NCBI RefSeq assembly: GCF_014673495.1
Contig: NZ_CP051006.1
Coordinates: forward strand, 6,200,001-6,264,000
DNA length: 64,000 nucleotides
Direction: 5' to 3'
From: Streptomyces griseofuscus
GTDB lineage: Bacteria > Actinomycetota > Actinomycetes > Streptomycetales > Streptomycetaceae
Under the pieces are notes generated by a model. It saw nothing but the letters and a program-made list of their open reading frames with translations. It did no database searches and was not told the origin of the DNA. A program made the translations under genes and the position numbers. Positions 7,011-16,579 of the stretch are shown here, piece after piece. Each line of letters starts with the position of its first letter. Position 1 is the stretch's first letter.

Positions 7011-9389
7011 CTAACGCTCCGAGGGGCGCGGGCGTCGTAGCGACGGCCGGGCCGCCGTCGCCCGGGTGCGGAGCGTCGACCAGCGGGCCGAGACCGCCCA
7101 CAGGGCACGGACCGCCGAGCGGGGCAGGAGGCGGGCCCGCAGACGGGCCTTGCGGGGGGCGGTGCCGTAGAGGGCCGCCGCGACCTGGCGTACGTCGTCG
7201 GCCACGCCCGGGGCGGGATGCGGCCGGGGGGCGTACAGGACCTGCTCCAAGGCGCCGGCGACGCGGCGGACCGCGGCGCCGGCCGACCCGTCGAGGCGGC
7301 CCAGGCGGATGATCCGGTCGGCCGCGCCCCGCGGGGTCAGCGACTCGTCCGGCAGGATGCCCAGGTCCCACGCGCTGTCGGTCAGCTCCTGCCACGCGGC
7401 CAGTGTGTGCGCCGCCGCCCCCGCGTCAGTGCGGGCATGCTCACCGAGCCGTACCGACCGCACCCGCGTCCGCCACAGCAGCGGCGCGAGCGGAACGGCC
7501 AGCACCACCAGGACGGCCAGCGCGGTCAGCGCGAACCACCAAGGGCCCGGACCGCTGCCGCCCCCGGCCGGGACCGCCGCCGCCGACGGCGTGTCACACG
7601 CCCCCGGACCGCCCGCGCAGTCCGCACCGGCCGACGGGGCCGCCGACGGCTTCGACGAGCCGTTCTTGGACGGCAGCGACTGATCCGGCTGCGAGGTGCC
7701 GGACGTCACCGACTGGGTGTACGACGGCACCACGCCCCGCGTCGGCGTCGGCTCGAACCGCGTCCAGCCCACGCCCTGGAAGTACAGTTCGGGCCAGGCG
7801 TGCGCGTCCTTCAGGCTCACCGCCACCGAACCGTCCGCCTGCGGGGTGCCGGGCGCGAAGCCCACCGCGACCCGGGCCGGAATGCCGAGGGTGCGCGCCA
7901 TCGCCGCCATCGCGAAGGAGAAGTGGACGCAGAACCCCTGCTTCTTCTTCAGGAAGCTCGCGATGGCGTCCGGACCGCTGCCGACCGCCACCTGGGTGTC
8001 GTACTGGAAGCCGCCGTCGGTGGAGAACCAGTCCTGGAGCCGTACGGCCTCCTCGTAGTGGTTCTTCGCGCCCGCCGTGACCTCCCGGGCGGTCCGCGCC
8101 ACCACCTTCGGCAGCGTGCCCGGCACCTTGGTGTACTCGCGCCGCAGCGCGGCCGGCGGCTCCGGCGCGGTCGCCAGCTCGCCCGCGGTCGGCCGCACGT
8201 CCAGGCTGGTCACCTGGTACGTCTTGCCGCGCGTGGTCTGGCCGTGGTCGCCCACCAGCGTCATGCCGACGGGTTCGTACCGCCAGCTGCCGCCGATCTG
8301 CACCTTGCTCGGCGGATAGGGCATCGGCAGCCAGTCCTGCGCGTACCAGTCCGCCGCCGTGACGGTGGTTCGCTGGGTGTCCCGCCGGACGTCAGGGCTC
8401 AGCCCGGACGGCGCCGGGAAGGTGTTCGGCACGCCCACGATGTGCCGCTGCGCCGGCTTCCAGGTGGTGCCGTCGAAGTCGTCCAGGGAGACGATGCGCA
8501 GATACAGGTCCGAGAGGTCGGGGCTGCTGGTGCGCACGGACAGCACTGTGCGGTCGTCGGTGGTGTTCAGGCTGTCGCGCAGCGACACCAGCGGGTTGAC
8601 CGCGGAGATGGTGCCGCCGCGGCCCGGACCCGCGCCGGCCCCGGCGCCGTCCGCGGCCAGCAGACCGCCCTGCATCGCGGGCAGCACCAGCGGCACCAGC
8701 AGGGCCACCCCGAGGGCGACCGCGCCGATCCGCCGCCCGGTGCGCACCGGGGCGGCCGTGCCCCCGTCCGGGGCGCCGCCCTGGGCGCGGGGCGGTGCGC
8801 CGAAGACGCGGCCCCACTGGGCGAGCCGGTCCCGGCCCTCGGCGAGCAGCAGCATCAGATAGCCGCCCGCCGCCACCAGGAACCACAGCCAGTCCGGGCC
8901 GCCCTGGGACAGCCCGGCGGCCACCGAGTACAGCGCGAGCAGCGGCAGCCCGGCGGGCGCGGCGCTGCGGAAGGTCACCGCGAGGGTGTCCACCAGCAGG
9001 CCGATCAGCAGCACACCGCCGATCAGCATCAGCCGGATGCCGTCGGTCAGCGGTGCCGGTATGGCGTACTGGCTCACGTCCTGCGCGCCCTGCCGCAGCA
9101 GTTCGGCGAGGTACGAGAAGGTGTCGGGGCCCGGGATCACCCCGGCGATCGCGTGCCCGCGGGCGAAGACCAGGGTGAGCAGCAGCAGCGTGGTCACCGC
9201 CTGCACCAGCACGGTCAGCGGCCGGCCGAGCGGCACCCGCCGGGCCGCCGCGCCCACCCCGCTCTGCACGACCACCAGCGGCACCAGCTCCAGCAGCCAG
9301 GACGGTCCGTTCACCAGCGGCAGCAGCGCGCACGAGGCCATCAAGGTGGCCGCCGCCGCGCACAGCGCCAAGCGCGCCCGCCCGCTCAT
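7011..9389 (-). CDS. TgpA-type transglutaminase-like membrane protein (DUF3488)
   Basis: 792 residues from ATG 9389. About six membrane helices in the first 230 residues form the DUF3488 region. A periplasmic-side transglutaminase core follows, with catalytic Cys487 (KKQGFCVHFSFAMA) and His530 (LKDAHAWPELY) and the WTRFEP segment. A Ser/Pro-rich linker, one more helix (around LTALAVLVVLAVPLAPLLW) and a cytosolic tail with a DUF4129-like element complete it. It overlaps the DUF58 gene by four bases and forms an operon with DUF58 and moxR. The MoxR/DUF58/TgpA set is widespread and probably acts on envelope proteins; its substrate in Streptomyces is unknown to me. Confidence 0.9.
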   Translation of the reverse strand: MSGRARLALCAAAATLMASCALLPLVNGPSWLLELVPLVVVQSGVGAAARRVPLGRPLTVLVQAVTTLLLLTLVFARGHAIAGVIPGPDTFSYLAELLRQGAQDVSQYAIPAPLTDGIRLMLIGGVLLIGLLVDTLAVTFRSAAPAGLPLLALYSVAAGLSQGGPDWLWFLVAAGGYLMLLLAEGRDRLAQWGRVFGAPPRAQGGAPDGGTAAPVRTGRRIGAVALGVALLVPLVLPAMQGGLLAADGAGAGAGPGRGGTISAVNPLVSLRDSLNTTDDRTVLSVRTSSPDLSDLYLRIVSLDDFDGTTWKPAQRHIVGVPNTFPAPSGLSPDVRRDTQRTTVTAADWYAQDWLPMPYPPSKVQIGGSWRYEPVGMTLVGDHGQTTRGKTYQVTSLDVRPTAGELATAPEPPAALRREYTKVPGTLPKVVARTAREVTAGAKNHYEEAVRLQDWFSTDGGFQYDTQVAVGSGPDAIASFLKKKQGFCVHFSFAMAAMARTLGIPARVAVGFAPGTPQADGSVAVSLKDAHAWPELYFQGVGWTRFEPTPTRGVVPSYTQSVTSGTSQPDQSLPSKNGSSKPSAAPSAGADCAGGPGACDTPSAAAVPAGGGSGPGPWWFALTALAVLVVLAVPLAPLLWRTRVRSVRLGEHARTDAGAAAHTLAAWQELTDSAWDLGILPDESLTPRGAADRIIRLGRLDGSAGAAVRRVAGALEQVLYAPRPHPAPGVADDVRQVAAALYGTAPRKARLRARLLPRSAVRALWAVSARWSTLRTRATAARPSLRRPRPSER

Positions 9390-10746
9390 GCCCGTGCCTC
9401 CCCGGCCACCGCGGCCAGGCCCGAGCGCTCACGGTCCGCCCGGTGCCACAGCTCGTCGAGGGCGGCGCCGCGCGGCACACCGACCACCGTCCAGCCCGCG
9501 TCGCGCAGCAGGTGCAGCCGGTCCGGGCGCGGGTCCTCGGGGCGCGGGGGCTCGGCCGGGTCGCGGGTCCAGACGGCCGGATCCAGGACGAAGGCGACGG
9601 CGCCGCCGCCGCGCCGGTTCATCCCGGCGACCGTGGTGGCCTGCTCCTCGTCCAGGTCGCCGAGGAAGGCGATCAGCAGGCCCTCGCCGCCGCCGCGCAG
9701 CGCGTCATGGGCCCGGGAGAGGTCCTCGCCGCCGGAGTGGTCGATCACCGCGAGGGTGTCCAGGATCAGCCCGGCCGCGTCCGCGGCCTCCTGGCCGCCG
9801 CCCGCGAAGCCGTCGGCGCTCTCGCCGGGCACCGCGCTGCCGGTGTCCGTCAGCAGCCGTACCGAGAAGCCCCGTTCGAGCAGGTGCACCAGGGTGGAGG
9901 CGGCGCCGGAGACGGCCCATTCGAAGGCCGAGTCGGGGCCCGCGCCCTCGTAGGCGCCGCCGCGGGTGTCCAGCAGGACGGTGCAGCGGGCGCGCCGTGG
10001 CTGTTCCTCGCGGCGCACCATCAGCTCGCCGTAGCGCGCGGTGGAGCGCCAGTGCACACGGCGCAGATCATCGCCGTACCGGTAGCCGCGCGGGATCACG
10101 TCGTCCTCGCCCGCGAGGGCCAGTGCGCGCCGGTGTCCGTCGCCGTAGCCCTTGGCCTCGCCGGCGAACCTGGCCGGGGCCAGCGGGGTCACCCGGGGGA
10201 TGACGGTGAGGGTGTCGGACTCCGCGAAGGAGCGGGTCAGTTCGCACATCCCGAAGGGGTCGGTGAGGCGCAGCTGGAGCGGGCCGAGCGGATAGCGGCC
10301 GCGCAGGTCCGAGCGGACCCGGTAGGACACCTCGCGCCGGCCGCCCGGCTCCATCCGGTCCAGCACGAACCGGGGCCGGGGCCCGAGCACATAGGGCACC
10401 CGGTCCTGGAGCATCAGCAGACCGGTGGGCAGCCGGGAGACGTTGTCCATCCGCAGCCGGACCCGGGCCTCGCCGCCGGCGGGGACGCGCGCGGGGGACA
10501 GCGCCCGGGTGCCGGAGACCCGGTAGCGGGTGCGGTAGAGCACGGTCGCGCAGGTCAGCGGCAGCGCGGCCAGCAGCAGGCCGACGCGCAGCAGTTCGCT
10601 CTGGCCCAGCACATAGGCGCAGATCGCGGCGGCGATCCCGGCCGCCAGGAAGGAGCGGCCGCGGGTGGTCAGACCGGCCAGCGCGGTACGGATCCCGCCC
10701 GCCTCCGGGCGTTCGCCGACTGCCCGCTCCGTCCCCCCGGCGCTCA

Positions 10747-10750
<4 letters not shown>
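9386..10750 (-). CDS. DUF58 domain protein of the MoxR system
   Basis: 454 residues from GTG 10750 (ATG 10747 is the alternative). Two membrane helices lie at about residues 33-70 (SFLAAGIAAAICAYVLGQ and LLLAALPLTCATVLY). The DUF58 core carries the family motif YRYGDDLRRVHWRSTAR (about residues 222-238), followed by a vWA-like part with VLLDTRGGAY and VIDHSGGEDLS. Four-base overlaps join it to both moxR and the transglutaminase gene. Family members are thought to work with the MoxR ATPase in maturation of envelope or secreted proteins. Confidence 0.9.
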
Positions 10751-11787
<1,037 letters not shown>

Positions 11788-12056
11788 CCGGCCCTCCTCG
11801 GCCCGTTCTTCCCGGGCCGGCACGCTTGATCACGGCCGGCCCACCCCGAAACACGGACACCACGCGGAAATGGTTCCGCGCGATGTCGCACACCGTATTC
11901 TCGCTGCCGTTACCGATTCGTGTCACCGCCTGTGGACAACTGCCCGCACGATGTCGGTCGTACGGACCTTTGGGCCAGGCTTTCGGTACGTTTCGGTGGG
12001 GATTGCCTCGGGGGCGGAAGTCGGACGGAAAGTGCCCCGGGCCGCCGGGGCGCCGG
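11788..12056. other. Intergenic region between moxR and the carbonic anhydrase gene
   Basis: 269 bases that should hold the moxR promoter on the minus strand. I see no convincing ORF. It contains one perfect Streptomyces-type DnaA box on the minus strand at 11931-11939. Confidence 0.5.
11931..11939 (-). promoter_or_regulatory. Consensus DnaA box
   Basis: Minus strand TTGTCCACA, the consensus DnaA box of Streptomyces. It stands singly, outside any origin, in front of moxR. Confidence 0.45.
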
Positions 12057-12611
12057 TCAGGCCGGGTCCACCTCGCGCAGCGCGCCGGTGCGCACGTCGA
12101 AGACGAAGCCGCGCACGTCCGAGGTGCTCAGCAGGAACGGCGAGGTCCGCACCCGCTGCATCGACTGCCGTACGTCCTGGTCGACGTCACGGAAGGACTC
12201 CACCGCCCACGCCGGGCGCTGGCCGACCTCCATCTCCAGGTCGTGCCGGAACTCCTCGGTGATGGTCTCCATGCCGCAGCCGGTGTGGTGGATGAGCACC
12301 ACGCTGCGGGTGCCCAGCGCCCGCTGGCTGATGGTCAGGGAGCGGATGACGTCGTCGGTGACGACCCCGCCCGCGTTGCGGATGGTGTGACAGTCACCCA
12401 GTTCGAGGCCGAGGGCGGCGTGCAGGTCGAGACGGGCGTCCATGCACGCCACGACGGCGACCTTGAGCACGGGACGGGCGTCCATGCCGGGATCGGTGAA
12501 CTCGGCGGCGTACCGCTGGTTGGCCTCCACCAGGCGGTCGGTCACAGCGCCACCGCTACTTATGGCGCCTTCGGATCCAGTGGGAACTGCTGCGGAAGTC
12601 GACATACTCAT
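12057..12611 (-). CDS. Beta-class carbonic anhydrase
   Basis: 184 residues from ATG 12611 (a second ATG lies at 12605). Zinc ligands are visible as Cys56 (AVVACMDARLD), His109 and Cys112 (LIHHTGCGM). Asp58 and Arg60 form the conserved dyad. This is the pattern of compact beta carbonic anhydrases that interconvert CO2 and bicarbonate. It lies divergently from the dcw cluster across a 413-base gap. Bicarbonate supply for fatty-acid or precursor synthesis is a plausible role, but no neighbour proves it. Confidence 0.9.
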   Translation of the reverse strand: MSMSTSAAVPTGSEGAISSGGAVTDRLVEANQRYAAEFTDPGMDARPVLKVAVVACMDARLDLHAALGLELGDCHTIRNAGGVVTDDVIRSLTISQRALGTRSVVLIHHTGCGMETITEEFRHDLEMEVGQRPAWAVESFRDVDQDVRQSMQRVRTSPFLLSTSDVRGFVFDVRTGALREVDPA

Positions 12612-13024
12612 GACGTTACTGGTCACTCGTGGACGCGGCCTGCCGTGAGAGCGGACAAAGAGCGTCATCGTGGCTTGTTGTGAGCTACCCCATACGGACG
12701 GCAAACCAGGGCCGGAAGGGTGAATCTGTTCGAAAGACGGCGTCCGTGCGGAGGCGGTGCGCGACGCGCAGGCCGGTTGATTGACCGTGAGACACCGTGG
12801 ACTAAAGTGACGCGAAGCGGGAGGCGTGCTTCTCCCTGCTGGTGAAACCCCCGGAGACCCGGCACCCGCCCGGACCCGTCTCCCCGCGTGCGCGGCGCGT
12901 ACGTACGGCTCGGCCTCCTCCCGCTCCCCGGTCGGCTGACGCTTCCGGCGCCGGCCGCGGCCCTGTTCACGAGCTGGCGGGGGCCCGCGGTGCGCACGGC
13001 GCCTCGCCGGAATGAGAGGCCCCC
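12612..13024. other. Divergent control region before the dcw cluster
   Basis: 413 bases between the carbonic anhydrase gene and rsmH. It holds the strong-looking promoter at 12781-12808 and then about 210 bases of leader. I find no mraZ gene here, although many bacteria have it directly before rsmH. A short frame beginning GTGCTTCTCCCTGCT after position 12823 has its Shine-Dalgarno too close to be credible. Confidence 0.6.
12781..12808 (+). promoter_or_regulatory. Likely sigma-HrdB promoter of the dcw cluster
   Basis: TTGACC (12781-12786) and TAAAGT (12803-12808), spaced 16 bases apart, closely match the vegetative consensus. The predicted transcript starts near 12815, about 210 bases before the rsmH start. 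Confidence 0.65.
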
Positions 13025-13981
13025 TTGAGCCAGAGTCGACACGTCCCGGTGATGCTCCAGCGGTGCCTGGACCTGCTGGCACCCGCCCTGGAGCGCCCGG
13101 GAGCGGTGGTCGTCGACTGCACCCTGGGCCTCGGCGGGCACAGCGAGGCACTGCTGGACCGGTTCCCCGAGGCCCGCCTGATCGGCCTCGACCGGGACAA
13201 GGAGGCGCTGCGTCTGTCGGGGGAGCGCCTCGCGCCCTTCGGTGAGCGGGCCACCCTGGTGCACGCCGTCTACGACGAACTGCCCGAGGTCCTGGAGCGG
13301 CTGCGCGTCCCGCGTGTCCAGGGCGTCCTGTTCGACCTCGGCGTGTCCTCCATGCAACTGGACGAGGCCGACCGCGGCTTCGCCTACGCCCAGGACGCGC
13401 CGCTCGACATGCGCATGGACCAGACGACCGGCATGAGCGCCGCCGAGGTCCTCAACACCTACCCGGCGGGCGAACTGGTGCGCATCCTGCGCGCGTACGG
13501 CGAGGAGAAGCAGGCCAAACGGATCGTCGGGGCGATCGTGCGCGAGCGCGAGAAGGAGCCGTTCAGCAACAGCGCCCGCCTGGTGGAGCTGATCCGTGAC
13601 GCGCTGCCGCAGGCCGCCAAGCGCACCGGGGGCAACCCGGCCAAGCGCACCTTCCAGGCGCTGCGCATCGAGGTCAACGGCGAACTGTCGGTCCTGGAAC
13701 GGGCGATCCCGGCGGCCGTGAAGGCCCTCGCCGTCGGCGGCCGGGTCGCCGTGCTGTCGTACCACTCGCTGGAGGACCGGCTGGTCAAGCAGGTGTTCGC
13801 GGCGGGAGCGGCGAACACCGCGCCGCCCGGACTGCCGGTGGTGCCCGAGCGCTACCAGCCGCGGCTCAAGCTGCTCACCCGCGGTGCCGAACTTCCCACC
13901 GAGGAAGAGATCGCCGAGAACCGCCGGGCCGCCCCCGCCAGGCTGCGGGGTGCCGAGCGCATCAGGGAGGACGCCGAGTGA
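13025..13981 (+). CDS. rsmH: 16S rRNA (cytosine1402-N4)-methyltransferase RsmH
   Basis: 318 residues from a TTG start (MSQSRHVPVMLQRCLDLL). RsmH/MraW methylates N4 of C1402 in 16S rRNA using SAM. The SAM site is DCTLGLGGHSEALL (about residues 36-49). The family signatures FDLGVSSMQLDEADRGF and GGRVAVLSYHSLEDRLVKQ are present, as is NPAKRTFQALRIEVN. The length is normal. It is the first gene of the dcw cluster, and the next gene, ftsL, follows after 57 bases. A GAGAGG site lies in front. Confidence 0.97.
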   Translation: MSQSRHVPVMLQRCLDLLAPALERPGAVVVDCTLGLGGHSEALLDRFPEARLIGLDRDKEALRLSGERLAPFGERATLVHAVYDELPEVLERLRVPRVQGVLFDLGVSSMQLDEADRGFAYAQDAPLDMRMDQTTGMSAAEVLNTYPAGELVRILRAYGEEKQAKRIVGAIVREREKEPFSNSARLVELIRDALPQAAKRTGGNPAKRTFQALRIEVNGELSVLERAIPAAVKALAVGGRVAVLSYHSLEDRLVKQVFAAGAANTAPPGLPVVPERYQPRLKLLTRGAELPTEEEIAENRRAAPARLRGAERIREDAE

Positions 13982-14038
13982 GCCGGACGGGTGGGCTGGT
14001 CTCCGGGACCTCGGTCCTCGGAACTCACTGGGGGAGCG

Positions 14039-14593
14039 GTGCCTAGGAAACCCGAACTGAAGGGGCGGGCCGCGCGGCTCGCCCGGCTCTTCCCGGCCGG
14101 CCGCGCCAAGGCCGCCCGCACCCCGTTCGTCCTCCTTGTCGTCCTGCTCCTCGGCGGCGGCCTCATCGGGCTGCTGGTGCTGAACTCCGCTCTGAGCGAG
14201 GGCTCGTTCAAACTCGCCGACCTCCAGAAGCGCACCCAGAACCTCACCGACGAGGAACAGGCCCTCCAGCGGACCATCGACGCCTACTCGGCCCCCGACG
14301 CGCTGGAGCGCCGGGCCCATGAACTCGGCATGGTCCCCGGCGGCGACCCCGCCTTCCTCGACCCGGACGGCACGGTCAAGGGCGTACCCGGCGCCGCCAC
14401 CCCCGAGGCGGCGGTCCTGGAGGGCCCGCCCGCCCCCGAGGCCCTGGACCTCACCCCGCCGCCCGGCCTCCCGGCCACCCCCACCCCGGTGACCGGGGCG
14501 CAGCGTCCCGCGCCGTTCGGAGGCACCTCCGCCGCGGCCCCGGCCGCCTCCACCACCCCCCAGTCCGCTCCCACCCCGACCCCCGGCAGGTGA
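14039..14593 (+). CDS. ftsL: FtsL-like divisome protein
   Basis: 184 residues from GTG 14039, with GGGGGAG just upstream. A basic cytosolic N-terminus is followed by one membrane helix (about residues 30-52, FVLLVVLLLGGGLIGLLVL). A short leucine-zipper-like coiled coil follows (LADLQKRTQNLTDEEQALQRT). The remaining 90 residues are Pro/Ala/Thr-rich and extracytoplasmic, longer than in E. coli FtsL. FtsL bridges FtsQ and the FtsW/FtsI synthase. The position between rsmH and ftsI and the topology support the call more than residue identity does. Its stop overlaps the ftsI start (GTGA). Confidence 0.88.
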   Translation: MPRKPELKGRAARLARLFPAGRAKAARTPFVLLVVLLLGGGLIGLLVLNSALSEGSFKLADLQKRTQNLTDEEQALQRTIDAYSAPDALERRAHELGMVPGGDPAFLDPDGTVKGVPGAATPEAAVLEGPPAPEALDLTPPPGLPATPTPVTGAQRPAPFGGTSAAAPAASTTPQSAPTPTPGR

Positions 14594-16551
14594 CGGAAGT
14601 GTCCGACAGGGAACCCCCGCGCCGCCGCGTGCCCCGCCCCGCGAAGCCGTCCCGGCCGCAGGGCGCCGTACGCCGGCGGCCAGGGCCCGGCGCCCGCCCG
14701 GCCCGGCGCCCGAGCACCGGCCGGGTGCCCGCCCAGCGCCCGCTGCGGCTCGGCAGCCCCCGGCCCCGGCTGCGCCTGGTGGGCCTCGCCCTCGGCCTGG
14801 TGCTGGCCGTCTTCGTCGTACGACTGCTCCAGGTGCAGGCCGTGGAGGCCAGCGCATACGCGGCCAAGGCCGAGGTCAACCGGTACGTCGTCCATACGCT
14901 GGCCGCCGAGCGCGGCGGTATCACCGACCGCAACGGCGTGGCCCTCGCCGTCAGCGAGGACGCCTACGACATCACGGCCGACCCGACGATGTTCAGCGCC
15001 AAGCAGCTGAAGATCGCCGACGGACCCGAGCGGGCCGCCGCCCTCCTCGCGCCGATCCTCGGCCAGGACCAGGCCGCCCTGGTCAAGAAGTTGCGGCCCG
15101 CCGACAAGAACTCCCGCTACGCGCGGCTCGCCACCCGGCAGACACCCCAGGTCTGGAAGCAGATCAAGGACCTGAAGTCGGCCCTCGCCCAGAAGACCGC
15201 CACCGCCAACGTCCTGGCCGGGGTCTTCGCCGATCCCAGCAGCCAGCGCGTGTACCCCAACGGCGACCTCGCCGCCGGGATACTGGGCTGGGTGAACGCC
15301 GACGGCCAGGGCGGCGGCGGCATCGAGCAGATGCTGGAGAAGCAGCTCGTCGGGAAGAACGGCAAGATCCGCTACGCCCAGTCCGGCGGCCGCGAGGTGC
15401 CCACCGCGGGCTCCGCCGAGACACCCGCCGTGCCCGGCTCCGACGTCGAGCTGACCATCGACCGCGACATCCAGTGGGCGGCCCAGAACGCCATCACCGA
15501 GCAGGTGAAGAAGTCCAAGGCCGACCGCGGCTACGTCGTCGTCCAGGACACCCGCACCGGCCAGATCCTCGCCATGGCCGACGCCCCGGGGTTTGACCCC
15601 AACGACCTCTCCAAGGCGGACCCGGACGCCCTCGGCAACGCGGCCGTCCAGGACGCCTACGAGCCCGGTTCCACCGCCAAGGTGATGTCCATGGCCGCCG
15701 TCCTCCAGGAGAACGCGGCGACCCCGCTCACCCATGTCGTCGTACCCAACCGGCTGCACCGCGGCGACCGGCTCTTCCAGGACGACATCGACCACGCCAC
15801 CTGGGACCTCACGCTCAACGGCGTGCTCGCCAAGTCCAGCAACATCGGCACCATCCTCGCCACCGGCCAGCTCGGCAGGACCCAGCCGCAGGCCAACAAG
15901 GTCCTCTACTCCTATCTGCGCAAGTTCGGCATCGGCGGCTACACCGGGCTGCACTTCCCGGGCGAGACCCCGGGCATCCTGGCGCCGCCGCAGAAGTGGT
16001 CCACCTCGCAGCAGTACACGATCCCTTTCGGCCAGGGCTTCTCCATCAACGCCCTCCAGGCCGCGTCCGTGTACTCGACCATCGCCAACGGCGGCGTCCG
16101 CATCCAGCCGAGCCTGATCCGCGGCACCAAGGGACCCGACGGCCGGTTCACCCCCGCGGCCAAGCCCGAGGAGACCAGGGTCGTCAGCGCGAAGACCGCC
16201 AAGTCGGTCGCCGAGATGCTGGAGTCCGTGGTCGACGACGAACAGGGCACCGGCATCTCCGCGCGGATCCCCGGCTACAACGTCGCCGGTAAGACCGGCA
16301 CCGCCAACCGAGTGGATCCGGCCACCGGCAAATACCGCGGCTACACCTCGTCCTTCGCCGGCTTCGCCCCCGCGGACAAGCCCCGCATCACGGTCTACTG
16401 CGCCATCCAGAACGCCACCTCGGGCGGCTACTTCGGCGGCCAGATCTGCGGGCCCATCTACAAGAAGGTCATGGAGTTCGCCCTGAAGACCCTCCAGGTC
16501 CCGCCCACCGGCGCGCCGCCCGCGAACCTGCCGGTCTCCTACAAGCCCTGA
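14590..16551 (+). CDS. ftsI: Division-specific penicillin-binding protein FtsI (PBP3)
   Basis: 653 residues from GTG 14590, overlapping ftsL by four bases. The N-terminal 55 residues are basic and Pro-rich. One membrane anchor (LVGLALGLVLAVFVVRLL) lies at about residues 59-80. The dimerisation domain comes next, and the transpeptidase domain carries active-site Ser361-T-A-Lys364, Ser416-Ser-Asn418 and Lys568-Thr-Gly570. It crosslinks septal peptidoglycan with FtsW. All catalytic motifs are intact and the length is normal. Confidence 0.97.
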   Translation: MTEVSDREPPRRRVPRPAKPSRPQGAVRRRPGPGARPARRPSTGRVPAQRPLRLGSPRPRLRLVGLALGLVLAVFVVRLLQVQAVEASAYAAKAEVNRYVVHTLAAERGGITDRNGVALAVSEDAYDITADPTMFSAKQLKIADGPERAAALLAPILGQDQAALVKKLRPADKNSRYARLATRQTPQVWKQIKDLKSALAQKTATANVLAGVFADPSSQRVYPNGDLAAGILGWVNADGQGGGGIEQMLEKQLVGKNGKIRYAQSGGREVPTAGSAETPAVPGSDVELTIDRDIQWAAQNAITEQVKKSKADRGYVVVQDTRTGQILAMADAPGFDPNDLSKADPDALGNAAVQDAYEPGSTAKVMSMAAVLQENAATPLTHVVVPNRLHRGDRLFQDDIDHATWDLTLNGVLAKSSNIGTILATGQLGRTQPQANKVLYSYLRKFGIGGYTGLHFPGETPGILAPPQKWSTSQQYTIPFGQGFSINALQAASVYSTIANGGVRIQPSLIRGTKGPDGRFTPAAKPEETRVVSAKTAKSVAEMLESVVDDEQGTGISARIPGYNVAGKTGTANRVDPATGKYRGYTSSFAGFAPADKPRITVYCAIQNATSGGYFGGQICGPIYKKVMEFALKTLQVPPTGAPPANLPVSYKP

Positions 16552-16579
16552 CCAGCACCGAAAGCACAGGATCCAGCCA

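Noticed and set aside
12823..12936. A 37-codon frame (starting MLLPAGETPG) in the rsmH leader
   Set aside because: Its GGAGG is only one base from the GTG, and the residues are low-complexity Pro/Ala/Arg.
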